Part shown: piece by piece, positions 28,446 to 36,068 of the stretch
Numbering within the stretch: the stretch's first letter is position 1
Layout: every line of letters begins with the position of its first letter
Source: an uncultured Lachnospiraceae bacterium
Lineage (GTDB): Bacteria > Bacillota > Clostridia > Lachnospirales > Lachnospiraceae
DNA: 46,478 nucleotides
NCBI GenBank assembly: GCA_902761665.1
Contig: CACWLA010000028.1
Coordinates: 1 to 46,478 of the forward strand
Direction: 5' to 3'
Made by a program: the position numbers and the translations under genes
The notes under the pieces: model-generated
The model's database searches: none
What the model saw: the letters and a program-made list of their open reading frames with translations, nothing else
What the model was told of the DNA's origin: nothing

Positions 28446-29606
28446 TCATTTGCCCCGGTACCAGGCGATCATCAGGTCGACGACCCGCCCGTAACTCTTC
28501 ACGCCGTCCTCGACGCCGTGGAATTCCAGGGTACTGTTGTTGATATGGTCCGAGACTTTGGCGACCTTGCCCTTATAGTGACTCCAGTATTCGGTATTGA
28601 CGTCCAGGTCGTGGCTCGCCTTCGGGTCGAGGCCTTTCCGCGCCAGGACGAAGCGGTCGTAGTCTGCACTGTAGAGGGCATTCGTCGCATAAATGTAGCC
28701 GAGGAGATATCCGCTGTAGGCAAAGGTCGGGTCGCCTGATTCCAGGCAGGCGAGGAAGCCGATGAAATTGGCCTCATCCTCCCGCTCGAAGCCCGCCGCG
28801 TGGCCGAGCTCATGGCAGACGGTGTGCGGCTTGCCGTAGTCCGGTGCGTTGTCGTTGTACTGGCTCTCGCCGGTGAAGGGCGAGTAGATGCCGGTGAAAT
28901 TGGCATGGGACATGAATTCGGACCAGAGGATCGCCTTGGGACGCGGATAGTACACGTCCAGGAAGTCATAGGTCTCCGCGAGCTTCTTCATGGCCGCGAC
29001 CGAATCCTTCGCAAGGCTGTCGGAAACGGCGCAGCAGCCGTCCTCATCCCGCTCCACGAGATCCGCATAACGGTTGACGCCGGCAACCATCTCCCTGCAG
29101 AGCGCTTCCAGTTCGTCCACGGTGCCGCCGGCGGTCGAAAGCCCCGTCTTATCCGCGAAGGTATAACGCGAGAAATTGACGCCGCTCCCGACGGTGGACA
29201 TGAGGAATAAGATCCCGCCGACAAGTACGGCGTCCCGCAGCCAGGCATAGAACCAGAGCCGCTTCGCCGTGCCCTTAAACAGGCGCGTGATGTCCCGGAT
29301 CAGGAAGAAGACGGCCGCGAGGATCGCGAGGTAGATCACGATCTCGTTGACGGAGAAGGGAAAGAGCGAGGTGAAGCGCCCCATGGAACCCTGCCAGAGC
29401 GGCTGCACGCGCAGCGCGAACCACTCGGAGAAATCCTTGTGGCTCTCCGAGTATTTCAGCAGGGCAAATGCTGCCGCCCCGGGGATCAGGGCGAGCAGGA
29501 ATCGGAGCACGAGAACACGCACGGGCATCGGCTTTTCCGGGGTCTTCCGCGTATTTTTCTTACTGCTCTCCGTTTTCTTCGGTTTTGTTTTCTTCTTTTC
29601 GGTCAT
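28446..29606 (-). CDS. DUF3810-like membrane protein with an HExxH motif
   Basis: 386 residues. A Lys-rich N-terminus (KKKTKPKKTESSKKNTRK) is followed by three helices (about 30-50, 85-103, 124-140) and a large outer domain containing HELGHAAGFEREDEANF: HELGH at 265-269 with Glu276/Glu278 seven and nine residues on, as in gluzincin-type zinc proteases. The match to DUF3810 is from memory; protease activity is inferred only from the motif. The first ATG overlaps hslO by 47 bases. A later ATG at 29528 (MPVRVLVLRF) would avoid the overlap but has no better ribosome site. Confidence 0.82.
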   Translation of the reverse strand: MTEKKKTKPKKTESSKKNTRKTPEKPMPVRVLVLRFLLALIPGAAAFALLKYSESHKDFSEWFALRVQPLWQGSMGRFTSLFPFSVNEIVIYLAILAAVFFLIRDITRLFKGTAKRLWFYAWLRDAVLVGGILFLMSTVGSGVNFSRYTFADKTGLSTAGGTVDELEALCREMVAGVNRYADLVERDEDGCCAVSDSLAKDSVAAMKKLAETYDFLDVYYPRPKAILWSEFMSHANFTGIYSPFTGESQYNDNAPDYGKPHTVCHELGHAAGFEREDEANFIGFLACLESGDPTFAYSGYLLGYIYATNALYSADYDRFVLARKGLDPKASHDLDVNTEYWSHYKGKVAKVSDHINNSTLEFHGVEDGVKSYGRVVDLMIAWYRGK

Positions 29607-30510
29607 CTTTTCCGGCTCTGTGGAATTTCTTATAGAGCGTCTTCATTTCCTCGCGGTCAAAGGTGTAGGCGGTGCCGCAGTAGTCGCACCTGACCTCGAC
29701 TTCCTTCTGGGAGACCATGAGGTCCAGCATGTCATATTTGTTGAGCCCCGCAAGGGCAAGGGCGATCTTTTCCCGGCTGCAGTCGCAGCAAAAGCGGACC
29801 GGTTTCTTCTCCAGTTCTTCATAGCCGAAATGCACGAGGATGTCTTCGAGGATCTCCTCTGGCGTTTCGTTTTCATCCAGCATGGAGGTGATGGGCGGCA
29901 GGGCAAGAACGATGTTTTCGAGATCCTCCGCGAGTTCGTCGGAAGCGTCCGGCATGAGCTGCAGCATGAAGCCGCCGGCCTGCCGCACGGTGTTGTCCTT
30001 ATTCATCAGGACGCCGAGGGCCATCACGGTGGGCGTCTGTTCGGAGACGGCGTAGTAGTAGGTGAGGTCTTCGGCGATCTCACCGCTCACGAGCTGCGTC
30101 GTCCCCACATAGGGTTCCTTCAGGCCGATGTCCTTCACGACCGTGAGTTCGCCTTTTCCGACGATGCCCTTTACGTTCAGTTTGCCGTTTGACGAATGGG
30201 CGATCGCCTGGGGCTCGGCGGCGTAGGCCTTGACGTTTCCTTCGGTATCCGCGACGGCGGTGAGCATCTGCACGGGGCCGTCGCCCTTGACCGTCAGCGT
30301 GATCTTTCCCGCGGCCTCCTTCATCTGGACGCCCATCATGGCGGCGCCGGTCATGAGCCGTCCGAGGGCGGCGGTGACGACCGGGCTCTGGTCATGGCGC
30401 ACTCTTGCTTCCTCTGCCATCGCGCGCGTCGTGGCCGCGTAGGCGCGGATGTGTCCGCCCGCGGCGATCGCGCTTACGACGTAATCTTCTCTGTTCGTAT
30501 GTTCAGACAT
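29560..30510 (-). CDS. hslO: Redox-regulated chaperone Hsp33
   Basis: Holdase activated by oxidation and heat in the cytoplasm. 316 residues from the ATG at 30508-30510, which has AAAGGA upstream. The C-terminal zinc/redox switch is present: CxC (Cys242, Cys244) and CxxC (Cys275, Cys278), in FCCDCSREK and RCDYCGT. A charged tail (KDDRKEENKTEENGEQ) follows, longer than in most Hsp33 and overlapping the next gene. The upstream side is the repeat-filled interval; no clear promoter was identified there. Confidence 0.97.
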   Translation of the reverse strand: MSEHTNREDYVVSAIAAGGHIRAYAATTRAMAEEARVRHDQSPVVTAALGRLMTGAAMMGVQMKEAAGKITLTVKGDGPVQMLTAVADTEGNVKAYAAEPQAIAHSSNGKLNVKGIVGKGELTVVKDIGLKEPYVGTTQLVSGEIAEDLTYYYAVSEQTPTVMALGVLMNKDNTVRQAGGFMLQLMPDASDELAEDLENIVLALPPITSMLDENETPEEILEDILVHFGYEELEKKPVRFCCDCSREKIALALAGLNKYDMLDLMVSQKEVEVRCDYCGTAYTFDREEMKTLYKKFHRAGKDDRKEENKTEENGEQ

Positions 30511-30540
30511 ATTTGTTCCTTTCTTCAACTAATCTCATGC

Positions 30541-30720
30541 CCGCTGAGGGCTCCCCGGAAGGCCGGCTGCCCGTACGGATCCTGCTTCCGCCCGCACCGG
30601 GCTTCTTCGCCCGCTGAAGGCTCCCCGGCAGGCCGGCTGCTCTCTCAGATCCTGCTTTCGCCCGCACCGGGCTTCTTTGCCCGCTGAGGGCTCCCCGGCA
30701 GGCCGGCTGCCCGTACGGAG
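30541..30720 (+). repeat. 70-bp tandem repeat, about 2.5 copies
   Basis: Unit 1 is 30541-30610, unit 2 is 30611-30680 and the partial unit 3 starts at 30681. Each unit begins CCGCTGAGGGCTCCCCGG (AAGG in unit 2), continues GGCCGGCTGC, and ends CCCGCACCGGGCTTCTTC/TGC. Units 1 and 3 share CCGTACGG where unit 2 has TCTCTCAG. The unit contains GCCCG/CGGGC self-complementarity. Confidence 0.92.
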
Positions 30721-30925
30721 CGGCACGAAATGCGGCATTATCCGCTTCCGCTCCGGCAGCCTCGTGAGTCGCAGGAATGCCTGATGCATTCCCGCTCCGC
30801 ACTCGGCGAAAACCGCGGACAGGGAAACCGCGGTTTTCGTCCGGCTTCAGCGGATCCTTCCGCATGTGCCGCTGACCGTTCGGTCAGAGGCCTGCCGGAA
30901 AGTCCCTCAGCCGGGCATTCGTCAG
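30715..30925 (+). repeat. Dispersed intergenic repeat, copy B
   Basis: Same ordered blocks as the minus strand of 8060-8245: GGCACGAAATGCGGC, CCGGCAGCCTCGT, GATGCATT, the AACCGCGG hairpin, and CCGCATGTGCCG, with CAGCCGGGCATTC near the end. It directly abuts the 70-bp tandem repeat, whose third unit grades into it (CCGTACGGAGCGGCACG). Confidence 0.75.
30807..30839. terminator. Terminator hairpin inside dispersed repeat copy B
   Basis: CGAAAACCGCGG (30807-30818) and CCGCGGTTTTCG (30828-30839), 12-bp stem with a short T-run. It can end nudC transcription on the minus strand. Confidence 0.75.
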
Positions 30926-30946
30926 GGGCGAAATGTTGGGTGTTTT

Positions 30947-31774
30947 TTATCTCAGTTCCTGCCCGCGGCGGAACATTTCCTGCATTTCCGCCGTGAGGCT
31001 GGCCTCGCCGCTCCGGTCAGGCATGTCCTCACGTCTGATCCAGTGGCCTTCTTTCAGTTCGGTCGGGTCTACGTGAACGGTCTCGTCGTCTCCGTCCAGT
31101 TCGCAGTAAAAGCCGAAGAGCAGCGTATCGGTAAATGACCAGGGCTGGCTCTTGTAGAAGCGCAAGTTCTTCACCCTGAGCCCTGTCTCTTCGAAGACCT
31201 CGCGGTGTACGCACTCTTCGATCGTCTCGCCGATCTCCGCGAAGCCTGCGATGCAGGCCATGCCCTTGCTCGGCCGGTCGGAGTAGGTCGTCACCAGGAT
31301 CTTGTCCTCATGCAGGACCGCGACGATGACCGCCGGGTTCAGGCGCGGATAATTGATCCTGCCGCATTTCGGGCAGACGAAGGCACGTTCCCAGGTGCTC
31401 GGCTCAAGTTTCGTTCCGCAGGCGCCGCAGAAGTTCTGCGTATGCATCCAGCGGACGAGCTGAAAGCCGGTAACTGCCGCGAAGGCCAGGTAGCGCGGTT
31501 TCTTCGCGCGGAATTCCGCCTGCTTCGCGTAGGAAAAGCCCTCCATTTCGACGCCTTCTTCGCCGAAAAAGTAGGCGATGCCGTCGATCAGGAAGCCGAA
31601 GCGCAGCGGCATGTCACCGACCTCGGCGACCGTCGGAAAGCGGAAGCCGTCTTCGGTCTCCCGGATCAGAACGGCTTTTTCGTCCTTCGTGATGAGGACG
31701 GCGTCGTCCGGCCGGGCCTCTCTTCTGTGGGCGAATGCGTTATCGTAAACATGCGGTGCGATATCCTGGATCAT
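30947..31774 (-). CDS. nudC: NAD+ diphosphatase (NudC-type Nudix hydrolase)
   Basis: Splits NAD(H) to NMN(H) and AMP; in some bacteria it also removes NAD caps from RNA. 275 residues: zinc ribbon CGAC...CPKC (Cys116, 119, 134, 137), Nudix box GFAEIGETIEECVHREVFEETG (177-198) and the NudC hallmark SQPW (209-212), here SQPWSFTDTL. GCAGGAGATG precedes the ATG. It is monocistronic and divergent from the DIP1984 gene. Confidence 0.96.
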   Translation of the reverse strand: MIQDIAPHVYDNAFAHRREARPDDAVLITKDEKAVLIRETEDGFRFPTVAEVGDMPLRFGFLIDGIAYFFGEEGVEMEGFSYAKQAEFRAKKPRYLAFAAVTGFQLVRWMHTQNFCGACGTKLEPSTWERAFVCPKCGRINYPRLNPAVIVAVLHEDKILVTTYSDRPSKGMACIAGFAEIGETIEECVHREVFEETGLRVKNLRFYKSQPWSFTDTLLFGFYCELDGDDETVHVDPTELKEGHWIRREDMPDRSGEASLTAEMQEMFRRGQELR

Positions 31775-31804
31775 GCTGCATCTCCTGCGTTTCAGTTTGC
31801 TTCG

Positions 31805-31833
31805 ATGGTAATCCGCAGGGGAGAAAAAGTCAA
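31805..31833 (-). promoter_or_regulatory. nudC promoter
   Basis: On the minus strand TTGACT (31828-31833) and TACCAT (31805-31810), spacer 17 bp; the -10 is poor. Confidence 0.55.
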
Positions 31834-31915
31834 GTTGCTCTTCCTTTTTGACGCCTTCCGCGCTATACTGAAGGCACGAAAAATGACCGCCCGCGGGCGG
31901 ATGACGGAGGATGAT

Positions 31916-32371
31916 ATGAAACTTGCGAATGCCTTATCGGAACGGGCCGACGTGCAGAAGCGCCTGCAGCAGCTGGCCGTACGGATGAACAATAACGCGA
32001 AGGTCCAGGAAGGCCAGAAACCGGCCGAGGATCCTGCCGTTCTCCTGAAGGAGCTGGAGGCGCTCTGCAGCCGCCAGGAAACGCTCGTCGCGGCGATCAA
32101 CCTGACCAACAGCCGCACGCTTTCGGACGGCGTTACCATGACGGAAATGCTCGCACGGCGCGACGCGCTGAAGCTGAAGCTCTCCGTGCTGCGGAGCTTC
32201 CTTGACAATGCCAGCGCTACGGTGGACCGTTACTCGCGCAGCGAGATCGTGATCCAGAGCACAGTCTCCGTCGCAAAGCTCCAGAAGCAGGTCGACGGAC
32301 TTTCCAAGGAACTGCGCGAACTCGACGAAAAGATCCAGGAACTCAACTGGACCACCGACCTGATCGAATGA
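31916..32371 (+). CDS. DIP1984 family protein
   Basis: 151 residues, largely alpha-helical and probably a coiled-coil bundle. Family blocks I recognise are the N-terminal MKLANALSERADVQKRLQQL, then MNNNAKVQEGQKPAEDP, RRDALKLKLSVLR, and the closing ELRELDEKIQELNWTTDLI. ATG 31916 follows GGAGGATGAT; the frame is open far upstream, but only antisense to nudC. Function is not established for this family (sometimes labelled septicolysin by similarity). A TATACT box lies 40-50 bp upstream with a weak -35. Confidence 0.93.
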   Translation: MKLANALSERADVQKRLQQLAVRMNNNAKVQEGQKPAEDPAVLLKELEALCSRQETLVAAINLTNSRTLSDGVTMTEMLARRDALKLKLSVLRSFLDNASATVDRYSRSEIVIQSTVSVAKLQKQVDGLSKELRELDEKIQELNWTTDLIE

Positions 32372-32671
32372 TTTACAGTGAGTAACCGCCGGAGCGGGCG
32401 TGATCTCAGCGGTTGAGAATGAGCCGCACCTGGGAGAAACGCGGGGCGCGTTTCAAATCTTACCGTGACGCCCAGCACTTTTACAGGCGCACGATTCATC
32501 GCGCACGTTTACTACCGTATCGCCGGCCGGCGGCGAGGGAGGGACCGGGGACAATAAGCTGATTGCGGAAGTCAGTTCCGTATTAAATCATCTTAAACAA
32601 AGGAATAACGTAACCGTCCGGTCCTGTCGGGATCAGAACTGTCACGTTATTCCTGTATTATTCGCAAAACT
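32372..32671. other. Intergenic interval with a terminator-like hairpin
   Basis: 300 bp. The left 200 bp is GC-rich and holds only a doubtful 47-codon plus-strand frame (32419-32562, very Arg-rich). The right part turns sharply AT-rich and contains the hairpin at 32601-32654. No promoter or RNA gene was recognised. Confidence 0.6.
32601..32654 (-). terminator. Terminator-like hairpin after the lipoprotein gene
   Basis: An 11-bp stem AGGAATAACGT/ACGTTATTCCT encloses a roughly 32-base GC-rich interior. On the minus strand it is followed by TTGTTTAAG. It ends the AT-rich gene group. Confidence 0.6.
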
Positions 32672-33127
32672 CTATATATTCACATGTACAAAGTACAGGA
32701 TCTGTTTTGCCATATCGACGTAATAGACATCATAATATCCATATTCGAACGTCTCATATCCGGGTTTTATATAAATATAGCAGTAATCCCCTTCTTTTAC
32801 CTGTGTCAAATAATCAAAATCATATTGTTCATGATACTCCTCGTATTGAACCCAGCCTTCAAAATTTTCGAAATAACCCCTGATTACTTCAACGTCGGAT
32901 TCCGTAACCATTTTAAACTTTGAATGGGTCTCAAACTCTTTGATCGTTGTTTCATTGTAGAAATATTTACAATAATCCGTATAATCCTGAAATCCTCTTC
33001 CATAATGACATTCTTTTGTCTCATATCTCGGCATGCCTATCATTTTGGTCTCTATGCCGCATCCGCTCAGCATCAGGACCAGCCCGATAACCAAACAAAG
33101 GCAGTTCACTCTTTTCATATTCATCAT
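32672..33127 (-). CDS. Small putative lipoprotein
   Basis: 151 residues. The N-terminus MMNMKRVNCLCLVIGLVLMLSGCGIE is a lipoprotein signal with lipobox LSGC, so the mature protein would be lipid-anchored outside the membrane. The mature part is rich in Tyr, Phe and acidic residues (YFENFEGWVQYEEYHEQYDFDYL). No known domain. GAGGATC lies seven bases before the first of three nearby ATGs. Its AT-rich composition and codon use differ from the GC-rich neighbours. It follows two AT-rich membrane protein genes on the same strand. Confidence 0.82.
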   Translation of the reverse strand: MMNMKRVNCLCLVIGLVLMLSGCGIETKMIGMPRYETKECHYGRGFQDYTDYCKYFYNETTIKEFETHSKFKMVTESDVEVIRGYFENFEGWVQYEEYHEQYDFDYLTQVKEGDYCYIYIKPGYETFEYGYYDVYYVDMAKQILYFVHVNI

Positions 33128-33198
33128 GCATGATCCTCGTTTGTTTTATTCCCGATACTCCAGGATGTCACCCGGCTGGGTCAGGCTCTCTTTGCAGA

Positions 33199-33852
33199 TT
33201 AAGAATTGATCATTTCTTCATAATCCATTTCCAGCACGACTTTGCTGTTGGGCAGATATCTGATCCAAACGTAATCGCCTTCTCTGAACCAATATGTACT
33301 AATGATCAAATATCGCTCGCCTTCTATGGTCAGATAAGCGCCGTTATATTCAATAAGCCTGTCCATTACTTCGCGATACGGTGTCCATGGTGCGTCCGGC
33401 GTAAACGGCATCGTCGATGCAGCTGTCAGCATCCTTCCGGGTTTAAAACGTACAGGCGCCTGCAGGGATTGCATCAAATAAGGCTCATAACGATACCCAT
33501 TCAATTTATTTAACTGAACAATCGATTCAATATAGCCCTTTTTCTTTTTCGCATCTAATAAAGTCTCTTTATGCAAAGCAAATCCCAAGGTTCTGAGCTC
33601 TGACAGCCCGCTATGGAAAACACAAATGATTGCCGCTAAAAAGGAAAAAAATATATACGGCCAAAATCCCTCCGGGTCATTATGCTCTCCCCTTATAAGT
33701 CCCAAAACAAGCGCAAACACCGTAACGACAAAAAAGAATATACCTGCATATAAGGACATTATGGGTCTGTCATAATGGACCGTCTTATAATCCTGTATGC
33801 TGAATTCAATTTTGGTTTTCATTGCAGAACCGTCCCTGCGACATTCGTTCAC
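33199..33852 (-). CDS. Two-helix membrane protein of unknown function
   Basis: 217 residues from a GTG at 33852 that overlaps the upstream stop (GTGA), or 207 from the ATG at 33822 (MKTKIEFSIQDYKTVHYDRP); the choice is open. Two helices (MSLYAGIFFFVVTVFALVLGL and PYIFFSFLAAIICVF) precede a roughly 130-residue cytoplasmic domain with LTIEGERYLIISTYWFREGDYVWIRYLPNSK, which looks beta-rich. Not recognised. AT-rich composition shared with the genes on either side. Confidence 0.8.
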   Translation of the reverse strand: MNECRRDGSAMKTKIEFSIQDYKTVHYDRPIMSLYAGIFFFVVTVFALVLGLIRGEHNDPEGFWPYIFFSFLAAIICVFHSGLSELRTLGFALHKETLLDAKKKKGYIESIVQLNKLNGYRYEPYLMQSLQAPVRFKPGRMLTAASTMPFTPDAPWTPYREVMDRLIEYNGAYLTIEGERYLIISTYWFREGDYVWIRYLPNSKVVLEMDYEEMINS

Positions 33853-34427
33853 TTTTTCTGTTTACGCTCATTTTTCATTACATAATAATCACGTTCAAAC
33901 AATAGCGCCTGTTTTTTGGGAAGCGTGGTGATCAGATATCTGTATAGTTCCTCATCAAAAGCAACTTTTATGCGACTCGCAGATGGCTGCCACAGATTGA
34001 TTTGATATCTATATTTCTCATCAAACGGCTCGATCGACAGAAAAATAAAATAAATAACAGATCCGATGTTTCCTCTGTTCAGGAACGAATGACAATATGA
34101 TCCAATACCACATCCTTGGCAATTGTCATATGAGAGCGAAAAACTCTTTTGGAATGGTACGGAAACCAATACGGAATCGCTTGAAAATACACCCCACGAA
34201 TATAGTTGATTCTTAATTTTCCAAAGATAATACGCCCAAACCAAACTACAACTGACACACATAAAGAACACGAAAAAAGTGGCAAAGCTTCTTTCTACCT
34301 TAAGGAGTGAAACACCAAACGGCAGTGGAAGGACACAGAAACACGGCGCGACAACAGCGGCAAAAGCCGTAATCTTTGAGCCAAGGTATCGCCTTATTGT
34401 TGGCCTTTTTCCTTCCTCATTGTTCAC
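33849..34427 (-). CDS. Two-helix membrane protein with a Cys-rich segment, unknown function
   Basis: 192 residues. GTG start at 34427 with AGAGGT seven bases upstream. Helices at about 19-42 and 46-68, then a cytoplasmic domain starting LYSWGVFSSDSVLVSVPFQ, a DNCQGCGIGSYC segment (Cys103, 106, 112), and a basic tail ending ERKQKK. The arrangement of two helices then a beta-rich domain resembles bacterial PH-like membrane proteins and the gene at 33199, but I cannot name a family. It overlaps the next gene by four bases if that starts at GTG. Confidence 0.8.
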   Translation of the reverse strand: MNNEEGKRPTIRRYLGSKITAFAAVVAPCFCVLPLPFGVSLLKVERSFATFFVFFMCVSCSLVWAYYLWKIKNQLYSWGVFSSDSVLVSVPFQKSFSLSYDNCQGCGIGSYCHSFLNRGNIGSVIYFIFLSIEPFDEKYRYQINLWQPSASRIKVAFDEELYRYLITTLPKKQALLFERDYYVMKNERKQKK

Positions 34428-34482
34428 AATTAATACCTCTCATATGTTTCTTTTTTCGGTGTTTCATAGCATTCTTAGAACG

Positions 34483-35178
34483 TCAGCTTTTTTTATACTT
34501 CATCCACGCAATCAGTATCGCGATGGCGCCGCTCGGGATGATCATGAAGCTGGTGGAGCCGGTGAGGCTCGGGACCAGCATGAACAGGATGCTCATGACA
34601 AGCAGCGGCCAGACGGCCGTGCCGATGTTCTTCCGGTAATATTTGTACGCCATGGCGCCGAAAAGAGCCGGAACGACCTGGTCGAAGGCGGGCTGGAGCG
34701 CCGGATTCTGCAGGATAGGCTGCAGGGGGATCAGCAGGGCAACGCCGGCCGCAAGTACCAGAATGGTGACAAGCGACGAGGTCGCGATCGACAGGGTGGA
34801 AATGATCTCGTTCTCCGCCGTGCCGGTCTTCGCGCCGACGATGTCCCTCGCGTTCATGGCGCAGGGGATCTTCATGTTGATGAGGTTCCCGGTGATGAAG
34901 GCGAGGTAGGTGCCGCCCGCGCCGAGCATGGGCGTGTAGACCAGAAACTCCGCGATGCAGCTCACGAAATAGACGATGCCGATCGAAAGGAAGCCTCGGC
35001 CGACCGCCTTAAAATCAGGCATCGCACCGAGGAAAGCCCCCATGACGAAAGGGACTCCGGTCAGCAGGATCAGGGTAATGATACAGACGACGCGGCCGAT
35101 GACGTGCGTGCGGTCATTGTACGCCTCGAAGTTTTTCGCTTTCTCTTCTTCCGTAAGGATGATCTTCTTCTCTTCCAT
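34483..35178 (-). CDS. Multi-pass membrane protein, partner of the DUF5058-like gene
   Basis: 231 residues. A short charged N-terminus (EEKKIILTEEEKAKNFEAYND) precedes about six helices. The segment GAGGTYLAFITGNLINMKIPCAMNA and the conserved-looking DIVGAKTGTAENEIISTL loop suggest a transport or channel function (inference). AAGGAGG precedes the ATG. It lies 12 bp after the DUF5058-like gene, so the two are co-expressed and may form one complex. Confidence 0.8.
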   Translation of the reverse strand: MEEKKIILTEEEKAKNFEAYNDRTHVIGRVVCIITLILLTGVPFVMGAFLGAMPDFKAVGRGFLSIGIVYFVSCIAEFLVYTPMLGAGGTYLAFITGNLINMKIPCAMNARDIVGAKTGTAENEIISTLSIATSSLVTILVLAAGVALLIPLQPILQNPALQPAFDQVVPALFGAMAYKYYRKNIGTAVWPLLVMSILFMLVPSLTGSTSFMIIPSGAIAILIAWMKYKKS

Positions 35179-35190
35179 CTTCTTACCTCC

Positions 35191-35937
35191 TTACAGCGCG
35201 GCCGCGATCGCCGCGGCAGCCATGCCGGCCAGCATGCTGGCGGCAAGGGCAAAGCCTTCGACCCATTCGGCTTTTTTCTTTTCTTCGATCCAGATGAAGA
35301 GCGCCATCACGACCGCGGAGACCGCGGCGACGAGCAGCGGGATCCAGCTGCCGCTGAAGGTGAAAAGTCCCTTCTCGGAAACGAAGCTGCCGATGTAGCT
35401 GCCGATGTAAGCAGAGACGAGGCCGATGAACATGGCGGTCATGGCAGCGTCGCCGAAGCCGCCGGCCTTAGCCGTCTTCGCGCCGCCCGCGCTCAGCTTT
35501 TTCAGGTACTTTTTGTTGAAGAATACGGAAAAGACCATGCCCCACATGATGCAGACGGCCATGAGGAAGGCGATGGTGACGAAGGCGCGGGGCGTCATTT
35601 CCGAGACAGAAAGGCCGGACAGCCCCGCCGCTTCCGCCGCGGCTTCGGCCACCTGCGTCTCATAGTGCAGGGCGCCGATGACGGAAAGGCGCAGCCAGGG
35701 CAGGGGCGTGCCGAGGGCGCCGGAAAGCGCGATGACGCCCAGCAATATGCCGAGGCTCGGCAGGACGGAGAAGGTGGCGCTGGCTGTGATGGTGCGCTTC
35801 ATTTTTGTCTTATCCATGCCGATGGCGATACCGGCGCGCCAGGCGCGGACCATGAAAAAGACCGAGACCCCGGCGACAAATAAGACGATGGCGCCGCAGA
35901 TCAGATACATGGTGGGACTGTTCAGTGTTTTCAGCAT
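35191..35937 (-). CDS. DUF5058-like multi-pass membrane protein
   Basis: 248 residues, about seven helices. The N-terminus MLKTLNSPTMYLICGAIVLF followed by VSVFFMVRAWRAGIAIGMDKTKMKRT matches my memory of DUF5058 proteins, as does the TASATFSVLPSLGILLGVIALSG block. Function unknown; the pairing with a second integral membrane protein suggests a two-subunit transporter. It has GAAAGGAGG before the ATG and a strong private promoter (35967-35995). Confidence 0.78.
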   Translation of the reverse strand: MLKTLNSPTMYLICGAIVLFVAGVSVFFMVRAWRAGIAIGMDKTKMKRTITASATFSVLPSLGILLGVIALSGALGTPLPWLRLSVIGALHYETQVAEAAAEAAGLSGLSVSEMTPRAFVTIAFLMAVCIMWGMVFSVFFNKKYLKKLSAGGAKTAKAGGFGDAAMTAMFIGLVSAYIGSYIGSFVSEKGLFTFSGSWIPLLVAAVSAVVMALFIWIEEKKKAEWVEGFALAASMLAGMAAAAIAAAL

Positions 35938-35966
35938 CGGGGATCCTCCTTTCGGATGATAAGGCG

Positions 35967-35995
35967 ATTATAGCGCAGGAAGAAGGCGCGGTCAA
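35967..35995 (-). promoter_or_regulatory. Promoter of the DUF5058-like pair
   Basis: On the minus strand TTGACC (35990-35995) and TATAAT (35967-35972), spacer 17 bp. Confidence 0.85.
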
Positions 35996-36025
35996 ATCTT
36001 CTTGCGCACTCATAAGAATAAAGCA

Positions 36026-36053
36026 GCACCCCGGAGACTCTGTTCCGGGGTGC
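36026..36053 (-). terminator. Terminator of the glycine cleavage operon
   Basis: GCACCCCGGA (36026-36035) and TCCGGGGTGC (36044-36053), 10-bp stem, followed on the minus strand by TGCTTTATTCTT. Located just after gcvPB. Confidence 0.75.
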
Positions 36054-36068
36054 GTCGTTTTGCCGCTT

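Larger units (their letters stand above)
30511..30946. other. Repeat-rich non-coding interval between hslO and nudC
   Basis: 436 bp with no convincing gene. Contains 2.5 copies of a 70-bp tandem repeat (30541-30720) followed by copy B of the dispersed repeat (30715-30925). Short open frames exist on both strands, but the 70-bp period is not a multiple of three and they simply re-read the repeat in different frames. Confidence 0.75.

Noticed and set aside
30541-30720. CRISPR array
   Set aside because: Adjacent 70-bp units have no distinct spacers and there are no cas genes.
30503-30865. Short minus- and plus-strand open frames of 70-160 codons in the repeat region
   Set aside because: They re-read the 70-bp repeat, whose period is not a multiple of three, in successive frames; no ribosome site. 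Similar peptide strings at 8160-8597 come from the dispersed repeat, not from a gene.
32419-32562. 47-codon plus-strand frame (MSRTWEKRGARF...)
   Set aside because: Arg-rich, weak ribosome site, no family match; kept only as a remark in the interval entry.
32590-34480. Insertion sequence or phage remnant in the AT-rich patch
   Set aside because: No transposase, integrase, terminal inverted repeats or target duplications were seen; the genes look intact.
34279-35883. 534-codon plus-strand open frame with many charged residues
   Set aside because: Antisense to the two DUF5058-type membrane genes, which have strong ribosome sites and a promoter.
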